Part shown: positions 15,000 through 25,885 of the stretch, piece by piece | How positions within the stretch are numbered: position 1 is the first letter of the stretch | Layout: each line of letters opens with the position of its first letter | Assembly (NCBI GenBank): GCA_949752795.1 | Contig: OX457057.1 | Span: 105,675,513-105,739,512 of the forward strand | Length of the DNA stretch: 64,000 bases | DNA from: Hyperoodon ampullatus | Taxonomy: Eukaryota; Chordata; Mammalia; Artiodactyla; Ziphiidae | Direction of reading: 5' to 3' | Made by a program: the position numbers and the translations under genes | Notes under the pieces: generated by a model | Told to the model about the DNA's origin: nothing | What the model saw: the letters and a program-made list of their open reading frames with translations, nothing else | Database searches by the model: none

Positions 15000-16320
15000 G
15001 GCTGAGGGAAAGATTCTGATCCTTTCTCTTTTGTACTAGAGCAAATGACCCACTTTCCTTTGACTTGCTTTTCCAGATTGTTCCGTCAATCCTATCTCTC
15101 CCCCTCCAGTTTTCAATCCCCTCCTCCCCTCTCCTCTCTATCCCATTTCACAAATGCATAGCTATTTTCACCTAATCCCAGTCTCCCCGCTAACCATTTT
15201 CCATAGAATCTTCTTTTCTTCATAGTCAAACTCCCCAAACATGGGACCTAGCACTGGAGGCCCTGGATCCTGATAAGCCACAGTATTGCTCCCACCTCCC
15301 TCCCTCCCCTCCACCACCATTCACTCTATTGAAACTGCATCCTTTAAGATCACTAATTGTGTCCTCATCACCAAATATGGTTGCTTTGCCCTGTTCTCTC
15401 TAGATCTCCATAGGTGGGGACTTCAAATGCCATTTCGTGCCCTTCTCCCTGGACTGATTTCCATGACAAAACACTGTTCTCATTCTGTCTTTATTCCTTT
15501 GGCTGTTTCTTCTCTGACCATCAGGCTCTTTCTTTTCTTTCTACCTCATAAATGAGGACCTTTAGATATTCCATAGAATTCTGTGCTCAACCTTCTGTTC
15601 TTCTCCTGGCACAGTCTCTCTATTGGATATTCTAGGTCCTCCCACAACATCCACTCCACTTCTCTACTGACAATCCCTAGGTCGATGTCTCCAACCATGG
15701 ACTGTGAGTTATAGTCCATGGACTTCCTGATGAATTTCTACTTTGATGTTCTAACCATCATCTCAAACTCAGAATGTCTGAAAGCTGAGTTCTTTACCTC
15801 TCTGTATACCCTAAAAACAAAACAAACAAAATCCTATCACAAACAATAAAAATCATCCAAGTTCATTTAACTGAATTTGTCAGTTTCTGAGACTTTCCAT
15901 GTTTCCCAGTCATCATACTTCAAATCCTCCCTCATTCTCCTTTTGTATGTGCAATCACAGTTACTTTCTTTCTAGAATTTCTTGGATCTGTCACTTCCTT
16001 TTTATTCTCATGGTGATTCGGCTAGTTCAACCTATAACTACCTCAAACCTAGACCACTGAAAATACCATCTACAGGGTCTATTCGAGCCTCCAGCTTCTT
16101 CCATCTCTAACCTATTAATTTTTTCTAAGGCATCAATTTAATCATTTCATGCTTCCCTCACAGAAAGTATTTTTAATTGTCTAACTCTTAGACTCTAATG
16201 GGATAAGTCCAAACTCTACCTTACTAGAATTCAAAATCCTTCACATTCTCTTCCCCACATATTTTAAACACCGTATCTCCCATTATTTCTAAACTCTCAC
16301 AGCTCTCAAATTGTTCTATG
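15000..16320 (+). mobile_element. Old L2 (forward), pyrimidine-rich body
   Basis: The strand is strongly C/T-rich. Phrases such as 'tctctattggatattctagg', 'atgtctccaaccatggactg', 'tcatctcaaactcagaatgt' and 'cttccatctctaac' follow the order of the L2 3' region, including the tract complementary to the one at 55258-56430. Divergence is high and boundaries are approximate. The open frame at 15286-15555 lies inside and is not a gene. Confidence 0.55.
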
Positions 16321-16445
16321 TAAGTTCTTGAGCCTTAATTTTGCCATGTAAATGGGGATAATATTTTTAGAGCTGTTGTGAGGATGAACCATGATAGTGT
16401 GTGTAAAGCACCTAATCCAGTGCCTAGTGAGTGGTTAATTATATA
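16321..16445 (+). mobile_element. MIR 3' half
   Basis: It reads 'gccatgtaaatggggataat', 'agagctgttgtgaggatgaa' and 'gtgcctagtgagtggttaat', the CORE-to-3' part of MIR. It probably interrupts the L2. Confidence 0.65.
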
Positions 16446-16660
16446 TCACAAATACATCATGAGTTTTCTCAGCTCTCTGTTTGCTCAGCATGGTCCTTTT
16501 ATATGGAATTCCTTGCTTCCAGGTGAAATTCCTGCTTCATCTGTGGCTCTTTCCCTAAACATCTCAGCCCAAAAGTGACTGCTGCGTCCTCTGCTTGCTT
16601 GTGAAAACGCATTATCAGTACTATACTAGTAACATAGTACTTACATTGAGGTCATGATAT

Positions 16661-16852
16661 TAGTGTGGGTCTTCAGCTTTAGTGTGCATGAAAATCATGT
16701 TTGTTAAAGTACAAATCTAAGTACAAACTACGCTCCACCCCGAGTTTCTGATTCAGTAAGTCTATGGTGGGGCCTGGGAATTTTCATTTCTTATAAGTTC
16801 CCAGGCGATGCTGCTGCTTCTGGTCCAGGGATTACACTTTTAGAATCACTGG
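16661..16852 (+). mobile_element. MER5A-type hAT-Charlie non-autonomous element
   Basis: It contains 'agtgtgcatgaaaatcatgt', 'gagtttctgattcagtaagt', 'ggtggggcctgggaattttc', 'aagttcccaggcgatgctgc' and ends 'tagaatcactg'. This is collinear with the whole MER5A consensus. Confidence 0.88.
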
Positions 16853-18558
16853 TGTCTATGTTTTCTCAGATTAGCTCTAGGTGGCAGGAATGCTGCATTG
16901 TTCCTTTTTCCATTGACCCATCCTCCCCTTTCTATACATCCCAGGTAGTACACAGGGCAGTAGTTTAATACAAAAGGAACAAATGTTTTTCAACTGAATT
17001 TAATCACTTACTGAAGCTATGGTCAAACTCCATATTCACTAGATGGTTGTACTCAGTTTTAAACCATTTCCAATATTTAAAAATCTACTAAAGGAGAATG
17101 TCTTAGTGATGGCAGGTAAACTACATATTATTTGTGTATGAAAACCACATTAGATATAGATGTAGCCTCAAGCTTCAATTCTTCATGTTAGTAGAGAGGT
17201 ATATGGACTCTAGGAATTTAATAAAGGAAATTATTTCTATTTTCCTTTGGAATGCATTTTTAAAGTTATATTTTGGGATGTGCCCATCTTACATTTGTCA
17301 AGTATGTTTGTGTGTCAAGGACCACTCTCTGCCTCCTCTGAAGCCTAGAGATGGACTGGCAGTGAGGGGGATTAGAAGGAAGGCATGCATACCAAAACAG
17401 GACAGAGGAAGAAAAATAGGGAGAACTTTCAGAAGACATTAAAAGGGTAATTTTGTCCCCAAATCTGGGGAAGATAATGGTTGGCAACTTAGTAATTGCT
17501 ATTCTTCCCCTGGCTCACCCATGACTCAACTGCTACTGAGCTAAAGACACATTACAGAAAGAAGCTCCAGCTCCACAGCTGACCATGTTTAGGGCTTGAA
17601 ATTGGCCAGTGGGATACGTCTACTATAGACTTACATAAGGAAGATCTAGGAAGGCATCCATCTTTCCTAGCTTGATTTTATTTTAATCCCACTTTCTCCA
17701 GCCCAAACTGAACAATTCAAGATGAACAATCTTTCCTACTGAATTCATTTAAAACATTTAAATACAGTTCTTTTGTTTCAAGATGCTTGGTCGTTTGACT
17801 GAAAACTTTCATTGACCAAATTAAGTTGGATAATTTTAAAGACTTTTTCTAGCAGCTAAAATTCAAAGTAGAGAGGAAACTTTCAACCTCCTTGATTTTG
17901 GAGGAACACTGGCTTCTATAAAATAAGACTAATTAGAGATGCTGATGAGGTCAACATGGAGATAAAGCTAAAGAAAAAATGCTGCCAAGGAGGCTGAGAA
18001 CAAACTTCCAGTGAAGCCACCAATAGACTCTTTGTGTGGTATACGCTGTGTAAGATGAGAGAATTTCCTCAGCTGCTTTGAAGACAGTACTGATGAGGGT
18101 ATAGCCAGAGGTCCAGTTCCCATATGGACTTCACGTGACCCCAAATTCTGCTCCACACGACCAAAATCTTTGGTCTCTAGACATGATTGCTCTTAATTAC
18201 TGAACACAAGAGGGACTCAGCAAAAAAACTTTCCTCAGAAAAACAGATCATCATTGCTTTAAATATGTTTTAAAGCATATACCCTTCTGAGCAAAAGTGA
18301 CATCTTCATCACAAAGAATAAAATAACACATTCACAGTTATTTCCATCTCAAAGGTTGAAAATATGGTCCTAATAAATCATTTTTCCACAAACATTTTCC
18401 TAGGTTGGTGTTAAATTTATAAGATATGCATGACAAGTTAAACAATAAACATTCTCTAATGCTTCACCTTTATGATTACAGTAACAACTGTGAATAATGA
18501 AACACTTTCTATCCTTGCTCAGCCATCTAAATACTTGATGTGAAGACAGAGGTAGCTG
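16853..18558. other. Intronic sequence with no recognised feature
   Basis: The open frames at 17134-17442 and 17968-18156 resemble nothing known to me. No RNA gene or repeat family was recognised. Confidence 0.45.
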
Positions 18559-18559
18559 A

Positions 18560-18585
18560 CATAATGGAAAAGAATATGAGAAAGA

Positions 18586-18631
<46 letters not shown>

Positions 18632-18712
18632 AACTGAGTCACTTTGCTGTATAGCAGTAATTAACACAACATTGTAAATCAACTATACTTCAATAAAAAA
18701 TTCAAAAAAAAG
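18560..18712 (+). mobile_element. L1 3' end with TG/TA expansion
   Basis: It runs 'ataatggaaaagaatatgag', then (TG)n(TA)n at 18587-18630, 'ctgagtcactttgctgtata' and 'acttcaataaaaaattc'. This is the terminal L1 3' UTR with its internal simple repeat expanded. Confidence 0.85.
18587..18630 (+). repeat. (TG)n(TA)n microsatellite
   Basis: About 14 TG units are followed by about 8 TA units inside the L1 3' UTR. It is likely polymorphic. Confidence 0.95.
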
Positions 18713-19264
18713 ACAGAGGCAGTTGAAGTCAATATTCCTAACCTTAAACTAGTTTAACCAAAACTCAATTATTAAATACATATATGGAGTCATAGACAGT
18801 TTTAGAGATCACATGATTTTTCATTGGTGCTTATATATTGGGGGATTTCCTCTCCATTTCTATTCAATATATCCTGACTGAGTAACTGTTATGCTGTCTG
18901 TACCACCCAAGGACACACACTATAGTCATATTTAGCAGAAAACACAATAAGAACAACACAAAGAATCATGATTGTGAGGGGTGAGGACAAGGGGAAGCCA
19001 GGAAACAATTTATTTAATTTTAGAAAGCATTTCACAAGTTTACATACCAAAAACATTGAGTTACCATGGAAGTAGAGGAAATGTTTTGTCACAGAGAACT
19101 GGCTAAAAAACAAAGGCGAAGTTAAGCAGACATCTCGCTGGATGGAGAAGTGTTAACAGCAGGGAGCTCTGGGAAACTTCCTTGTATATGTCTTATTTAA
19201 CTGCCTTTATACAAAATACGTAAGTAGTTACAGTGAAACACAAACTTTCAGAATTTAATGTTAG
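18713..19264. other. Intronic sequence with no recognised feature
   Basis: No repeat, RNA or exon was recognised. Confidence 0.45.
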
Positions 19265-19470
19265 GCGATTTCTTTCATTGCCATTTAGTCCAATTCCTTC
19301 ATTTTGCAGATGGGGGTAAAAAATCTATGACATGGAGACTTGGTCAAGGTGACACAGCTAGCAAGAAGCATGTCCTGATTCCTAGACAATGGGCCTTCCT
19401 CTGCCACCCTGCCTTGGCTTCACTGGCAGATGTTGTGACAATGACATTATGCCAAGGGGACAATTAAACA
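19265..19470 (-). mobile_element. Ancient MIR-like SINE, reverse orientation
   Basis: It contains 'tagtccaattccttcatttt', 'gcagatgggggtaaaa', 'ttggtcaaggtgacacagct' and 'agcaagaagcatgtcctgat', matching the reversed 'attttacagatgaggaaact' ... 'cccaaggtcacacagctagt' pattern. Confidence 0.6.
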
Positions 19471-19601
19471 CTGCAGGGAGATTTCACAAAGCCTTCTGAG
19501 TTGAGCAAGCATGTGTGTCAGATGAGATTCAATGTGGAAAATATAAGTAAATGCATTGAAGAAAACATAATCTAAACTCCAGTCAGAAGTTTAGAGGCTT
19601 T

Positions 19602-20256
19602 ATATGACCCAGCAATCCCACTCCTGGGCATATATCCAGAGAAAACTTTAATTTGAAAAGACATGTGCATCCCAATGTTCACTGAAGCACTATTTACAAT
19701 AGCCAAGACATGGAAGCAATCTAAATGTCCATTGACAGAATAATGGATAGAGAAGATGTGGCATATATATATATATAGAGAGAGAGAATACTACTATATT
19801 AGTAGAACACTACTCAGCCATAAAAAGAATGAAATAATGCCATTTGCAGCAACATGGATGGACCTAGGGATTATCATATTAAGTGAAGTAAGTCAGCGAA
19901 AGACAAATACCATATGATATTACTTGTATGTAGAATCTAAAATATGATGCAAATGAACTTATTTACAAAACAGAAACAGACTCACAGACATAGAAAACAA
20001 ACTTGTGGTTATCAAAGGGGAAAAGGAGTGGAGGAGGGATACATTAGGAGTTTGGGGTTAGCAGGTACACACTACTATATATAAAATAAACAACAAGGTC
20101 CTACTACACAGCATGGGGAACTATATTCAATATCCTGTAGTGAACCATAATGGAAAACAATATGAAAAAGAATATAGATATATAACTGAACCACTTTGCT
20201 GTACACCAGAAACTAACACAACATTGTAAATCAACTATGCTTCAATTTAAAAAAAG
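19602..20256 (+). mobile_element. 5'-truncated L1 with target-site duplication
   Basis: About 650 bases of the L1 3' end are present, from 'gacccagcaatcccactcct' (ORF2 C-terminus) through 'aacatggatggacctaggga' to 'acaacattgtaaatcaacta' and an A tail. It is flanked by the 16-base duplication GAAGTTTAGAGGCTTT (19586-19601) / GAAGTTTAGAAGCTTT (20257-20272), with one mismatch. The element cannot move on its own. Confidence 0.93.
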
Positions 20257-20628
20257 GAAGTTTAGAAGCTTTGATGATCAGTTACAGGAAAGGTGCCTGT
20301 ATATAATGCTTTCCCATAACCATCAGCTTAATGTGCTTAATGTGTGTTCCACTGAGATGCCTTGGCTCACCAGATCTAGAAAAAAGTGGGAACAAAACAG
20401 AAAACATTACCCTACAACTGTACAAAACCAGAGGGTCTAAGTACTTGGAAAGTTGTGTTGAGTTTTAGGCATAAAACCTAAAAAGAGATTGAATAGCTGG
20501 AAAGAGTCACAAAATGGCAAATAAACTGGTCATAGGAAAGGAGGGACTTCAATGGGAGGACTGACTGAAACAAATTTAGGAGAGAGAGGGGAAACTATTA
20601 CTATACAGTAATATAGTACTGAGTACAG

Positions 20629-20826
20629 CTACAACTACTGAGCCCATGCGCCACAACTACTGAAGCCCACATACCTAGAGCCTGTGCTCCGCAACAAGAG
20701 AAGCCACCACAGTGAGAACCCCGCACACTGCAATGAGGGGGAGCCCCCGCTCGCCACAACTAGAGAAAGCCCGCGTGCAGCAGCGAAGATCCAATGCAGC
20801 CAAAAATAAATAAATTAATTAATTAA
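20629..20826 (+). mobile_element. CHR-1 type SINE, 5'-truncated
   Basis: It starts inside the body at 'acaactactgagcccatgcg', continues through 'tgaagcccacatacctagag' and 'ctagagaaagcccgcgtgca', and ends 'aatgcagccaaaaataaata' plus an AATT-rich tail. The tRNA-like head is missing. No clear target-site duplication was seen. Confidence 0.92.
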
Positions 20827-20904
20827 AACATAAAAGATAACAATCACTGAAGTAATTTAGTGGAAGGAGAAAAGTCAGTAGGGACAAGAATAATGTGATT
20901 AAGC

Positions 20905-21175
20905 TCCCTTCTGGAAGATATAAGGGAGGGTCTTAATGAGAAGGACTTGGATGGAGGCAGGGAGATCTTCAGGCCAGGAAACTACATGGGAAAAGTCAGT
21001 ATGTGCCTGGGGATACTACAGAGACCACTCAACTGGAGTAAAGGGAGATAAAGACGGATGGGCAGAGAAAGACAATTTAGGCAGGGCCATGAAAGCCAGG
21101 CAGAACATCTTGCATTTTATCTTGTGGGTAACGGGGAGCCAATGACGGTTCCTATGACTAGAGCTGAAACATGGT
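20905..21175 (-). mobile_element. L2 fragment, reverse orientation
   Basis: It contains 'gcagggccatgaaagccagg', 'catcttgcattttatcttgt' and 'gggagccaatgacggttcct'. These follow the reversed L2 tract 'agggccttgtaggccatggt' ... 'gggaagccattggagggttt'. Confidence 0.55.
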
Positions 21176-22529
21176 CAACATTCACCATTTCTTAACATTT
21201 CCCTAGTATGTTGCCAAACTCATACTGGCAACACTTACGTTTAACTTGTATTTAATATTTTTCATTTGCTATAAAAACGATCACGTATAACATCTAGGTA
21301 GATATTTTGACATGCGAACTCCCTTTGGTTCCAAACTCATTCAAATAATACATTTTTGTCTAAAAAGAGAAATTATAATGTGAGGTTATGAAAAGTCCAT
21401 TTCCCTCTTAACATTCTTCCTAGCAACTCAGTTGTTTTCATTGGCCTTTATTAAAACAACCTTTGTGTGAACTGGCAAATTGTTTGGTAAATATCAATGA
21501 AAGCATATTTCAGAAAATATAGTAATAAAAACCAACCCAATTTCAGAAATACACTTGCTGCCAGACATCAGTCTTCAGCTCATATTATGAGTATTTCCAG
21601 TAAGTCTTATACATTAACATGAGAAATAGCTTACTGTTTAAGATCAAAAAAGTTGAAAAATTCTTCACTGCCTCTCAAAAATTATTCAGGGGTTCTGTCC
21701 ATAAAATGTATTTCTCTTTTGATAAACTGCATTTATAATGGTTTCAAGCACTTCAATTCAACTGAACATTTTTCCTCCCAAACCTACTGAGACTGCTTAT
21801 TATCATCCTAGTATCTATATACTTTACAACTTTAAGAGGTCTGGAATATTAATATTTCAGCAATACCTATCTGGAACCCTTATCTACTTTCCAAACCTTT
21901 ATAAGATGGAAGCTTTGTTCAAGACTCCAAGGAAATTCTGTTACTATTTTTCAAGAGTGCAAAACTCAGCTATTGTCACTAAGCTACATTTAATAAGAGA
22001 AAAATATTATTCCTCAGCTGAAGTCTAATGAGGAGGAGAAACTGCTAACTATATGTTCTAAAGAGCGTTCACTTAAATGCCTCCTGGTTGGCAGATAAAA
22101 TATCTCTGTGAAGTGAAATGGAATCATTGCATAGTTCTTTTGGGGGTACTGTTACAATCAGCCTATATATCTGTTATGATGGTTTTTTATATAAATGTTT
22201 TCTGCCCCTTCCTCTTCTCTTAGAAAACATCTCCTCAGTCTAACTGTCCTGGTTTCTACAATAAAGGTTTCGTCATATTTCAAAGTAAATCAGTGAATTA
22301 ATTTCGTATAGAGTTTGAGTGTGGTTCTGTGTGCCTATAAACCTGCTGGTCGCTGTGGAGTAGATACAAGGAGTATAAGATATGATTTTTCTGTGAAGCA
22401 GCTCACATTACATCAATACTTGTGCTCTATAAAACATGAAATGATAGCAAATAATTCAAGGCATTCTCACAACCAAGGACTGAGTTGTAAAAGACAGAGC
22501 CTAGATCCAAGGTGGGGGAAGATAAATGT
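21176..22529. other. Intronic sequence with no recognised feature
   Basis: AT-rich sequence. The open frame at 21738-22028 (96 codons) resembles nothing I recognise. Confidence 0.45.
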
Positions 22530-22690
22530 GGGTTAGGGTATTTAGGAAAGCTCACTGCAAGGCATGGCTTTATGAGAGCCTCGAAGAATGGGTCTGACAA
22601 GGGGAGGGAAGGTGGAAATTCATTTCAAGCAAAGAGACTAATATGAGTGAAAAAGCAGGATGCAGGGAGTGAACTCTCTTATTGAAGGGT
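22530..22690 (-). mobile_element. L2 fragment, reverse orientation
   Basis: It contains 'atgagagcctcgaagaatgg' and 'catttcaagcaaagagacta', resembling the reversed L2 phrase 'gcattccaggcagagggaac'. Confidence 0.4.
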
Positions 22691-22915
22691 TATTAGATGC
22701 CAGATGTGATAAAATATTTATGAAATGAAATAAATATCATTTATTCCTCACAGCAAATCTTTGAGGTGGATATTATTATCTCCATATGACAAAAGGAGAA
22801 CGAGGCCCAGAGAAGGTAAGACATTTGCTCTAGGTCACCCCTTAGGCCTTTCAAAATCAGGATTCGACACCTAGGTCTACCCGGCCCCAGAGCTGGGGCC
22901 TTCTCCAGCAGCTCA
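22691..22915 (-). mobile_element. MIR SINE, reverse orientation
   Basis: It contains 'tttattcctcacagcaaatc', 'tttgaggtggatattattat', 'gaacgaggcccagagaaggt' and 'acatttgctctaggtcaccc', in reversed MIR order. Confidence 0.75.
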
Positions 22916-23001
22916 TTGCCTCCTTTGTGTGCCTATGCTTCAAGGAAGAGAATGTCTTGCCTCTAGCAATTCAATGTGATGGTTAAATGGGGGCCAGTTT
23001 A

Positions 23002-23334
23002 GGGCTTCCCTGGTGGCATAGTGGTTAAGAATCTGCCTGCCAATGCAGGGGACACGGGTTCGATCCCTGGTCCAGAAAGATCCCACATGCCACAGAGCAA
23101 CTAAGCCCGGGTGCCACAACTACTGAGCCTGCACTCTAGAGCCTGTGAGCCACAACTACTGAGCCCGTGCGCCACAACTACTGAAGCCTGCGGGCCTAGA
23201 GCCCATGCTCCACAACAAGAGAAGCCACTGCAATGAGAAGCCCGCACACCGCAAAGAGTAGCCCCCGCTTGCCACAACTAGAGAAAGCCCGTTCATCAAC
23301 AAAGACCCAACATGGCCAAAAAAAAAAAAAAAAA
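23002..23334 (+). mobile_element. CHR-1 type SINE, full length
   Basis: It begins GGGCTTCCCTGG with a tRNA-like head carrying A-box-like 'tggcatagtggttaa' and B-box 'gggttcgatccc'. Repeated 'cacaactactgagcc' units follow, then 'ctagagaaagcccgttcatc', 'catggcc' and a poly-A tail. It is a SINE, not a tRNA gene. Confidence 0.96.
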
Positions 23335-23498
23335 GAATCATTATTTAAAAATATGTGGATATTTATATTAAAGAAGAGTTGAAGGCTTAATCAAGAAGCA
23401 AATTCTTAATGATAAATATAAGGCAAATGACAATGAGTATCCATTCCTTTAAGCTGGGTATTAGGGACCTGAAATCATCATTACGAAATGAAATCAGT

Positions 23499-23711
23499 GG
23501 GCTTCCCTGGTGGCACTGTGGTTGAGAGAGTACGCCTGCCAATGCAGGGGACGCGGGTTCGTGCCCCCGTCCGGGAAGATCCCACATGCCGCGGAGCGGC
23601 TGGGCCCGTGAGCCATGGCCGCTGAGCCTGTGCGTCTGGAGCCTGTGCTCCACAACGGGAGAGGCCACAACAGTGAGAGGCCCGTGTACCGTAAAAAAAA
23701 AAAAAAAAAAA
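23499..23711 (+). mobile_element. CHR-2 type SINE, full length, with target-site duplication
   Basis: It runs from GGGCTTCCCTGGTGGCACTG to 'gaggcccgtgtaccgt' and a poly-A tail. It is flanked by ATGAAATCAGTG on the left and ATGAGATCAGTG on the right of the tail, 12 bases with one mismatch. It lies about 165 bases downstream of the CHR-1 SINE in the same orientation. Confidence 0.95.
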
Positions 23712-24424
23712 TGAGATCAGTGAATTGGAATAGTGAGGCTGGCTGGGTTAGGGAATGTGTAGATTGCCATAATTGTTTTTCTGTTTGTTTTTTTTTTAAC
23801 ATTCTCTATGATGGGTCACAGTAAGTGAATGAAATAATAGCTGTGACAATAGTTGGTCTCACAAGTTATGGCTGCCTTTTTGCTACACCTAAAAAGGAGA
23901 ACTTAAACTTGGAACAAATGAAAAGAAATAACCATCTTGGATAATTTGAAAATATGGAAGTACTTAAGAATTAAAACTAACAAAATCCCAAACCAAATCA
24001 ACTCAAACAAACTTTGGAGAACCCTCAAATTCTGAAGAACATGTTTGGGAGAAAAGTCTATAATACCTTAAAGAAAAAGAAAAGGGTTTGTATCTGGCTT
24101 CTGAATATTCACTATACTGGTATCATGCTGTCACTTAACACAGATAACATTGTGAGGATTTTCCCCACTGTGTTAACACAAAAGGTTTGATCATAACACA
24201 AGATTCCATTTGAAACATGTAGCTCACTCATTTTGAAGCCACGTGACAATCTGTAGGCTTCTAAAAGGAATGGCTATGCTGTTTGAACAATTTTGGTAAA
24301 TTTTCCTAAATTTTCATGAGCAAAGCTTCTACTAATCTCCCCTTCCCCAGCATCACCTGCTATGTAGGTTTGTAAGAAATGGAAAAAATCAGAATTGATT
24401 ACAAAATCTCTCAGACCACAGTAA
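23712..24424. other. Intronic sequence with no recognised feature
   Basis: There is a short poly-T run near 23789-23798. Nothing else was recognised. Confidence 0.45.
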
Positions 24425-25885
24425 GATCAGCAAGATGGCCAACTAGAAAGCTCTAGGCCCTCTGTCCTTCACAGAAACATTAGAAAAACAACCAGAGATT
24501 GACTAAAATACTTTATAGGAGCTCTGAAACCAGTCAAAGATCTAAAGCAACTGAATGAATTCCCAATCAATAAAAAGCCACATTCAATATGGTAGGAAAT
24601 TTTGTGGCACTCCTATTCTCCCTTGCCCCACCCTTTCTCTGGAGAAACGACAATCTTTTCAATAATTCGTGCCGGGAAAACTGTATATTTACATGCAAAA
24701 GAATGAAGTTGGACTCTTACCTCATACCATAAATAAAAAGTAACTAAAAATGGACCAAAGACCTAAATGGAAGACAGAAAACTCTTAGTAGAAAACATAC
24801 GGTAAAATCTTCATGACTGGGTTTGGCAATGATTTCTTTGATATGACACCAAATGCATAGGCAACAAAAGAAAACTTAAACTGAACTTCATCAAAATTAA
24901 AAACTTTGTACATCACAGTACACAGTCAAAGAGTAAAAAGGCAACCCATGAAATAGGATAAAATATTTGCAAACCATGTATCTGATAAGGGATTAATACC
25001 CGGAATATATTATTAACAATAAAAAACCAAGCAACTTGACTAAAAATGGGCAAAAGAAGATACACAAATGGCCTAAAAGTACATAAAAAGATGTTCAACA
25101 TCAAAAATAATCAGGGAAATGCAAATCAAAACCACAATGAAATACTACTTCACACCCATTAGGATGGCTGTTATATATAAGTATATAAATAAAAAACACA
25201 GACTGTTAAAAGCATTTGGTGAGGATGTGGAGAAACTGGTGGGAATATAAAAATGTTATAGCTGCTATGGAAAATGATATGGCTGTTTCTCAAAAAATTA
25301 AACATAAAATTACCATATGATTTGGCAATTCTACTTGTGGATATACACTCAAAAAATTGAAAGCAGGGACTCAAACAGATTTTTGCACACTCATATTAAT
25401 AGCAGCATTATTCACAACAGCCAAGAGTTGGAAGCAACCCAAATGGCCATCAACGAATGAATGGATAAATAAAATGTGTTCTATACAGACAATGAAATAT
25501 TATTTAGCCTTAAAAACAAGGAAATTCCAATACATACTACAACCTGAATGAAGCTTGAGGACATTATGCTAAGTGAAATAAGCCAGTCATAAGAAGACAA
25601 ATACTGTATGATTACATTTACATGAGGCACCTAGAGTAGTCAAATTTGTAGACACAGAAAGTAGTATGGGGGTTGCCAGGTGCTGGCGGGGAGGGAGGTG
25701 GGGGAACTAGTTAATGGATGTATTTTCGGCTGGGGAAGATGAAAGCGTTTTGAAGATGGAAGATGGTGATGGTTGCACAACAATGTGAAGATACTTAATG
25801 CCACTGAATGGTATATTTAAAAATGTTTAAAATGGTAAATTTCATGTTCTGTATATTTTACCACAGTAAAAAATACAAATAAGAA
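24425..25885 (+). mobile_element. Internally deleted old L1 (5' part joined to ORF2 end and 3' UTR)
   Basis: The first about 215 bases ('cagcaagatggccaactaga', 'caaccagagattgactaaaa', 'aagccacattcaatatggta') look like an old L1 5' UTR. At about 24640 the sequence jumps to the end of ORF2 ('gacaatcttttcaataattc', 'gggaaaactgtatatttaca'). It then continues through 'atcaaaaccacaatgaaata' and 'acatggatg'-like 3' UTR text to 'attttaccacagtaaaaaat'. ORF2 is mostly missing and full of stops. The minus-strand frames at 24913-25104 and 25171-25374 are reverse-strand shadows. Confidence 0.8.

Noticed and set aside
23002..23075. tRNA-like sequence with A- and B-box motifs
   Set aside because: It is the tRNA-derived head of a CHR SINE followed by the SINE body and A tail. 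The same head recurs at more than ten places in the window.
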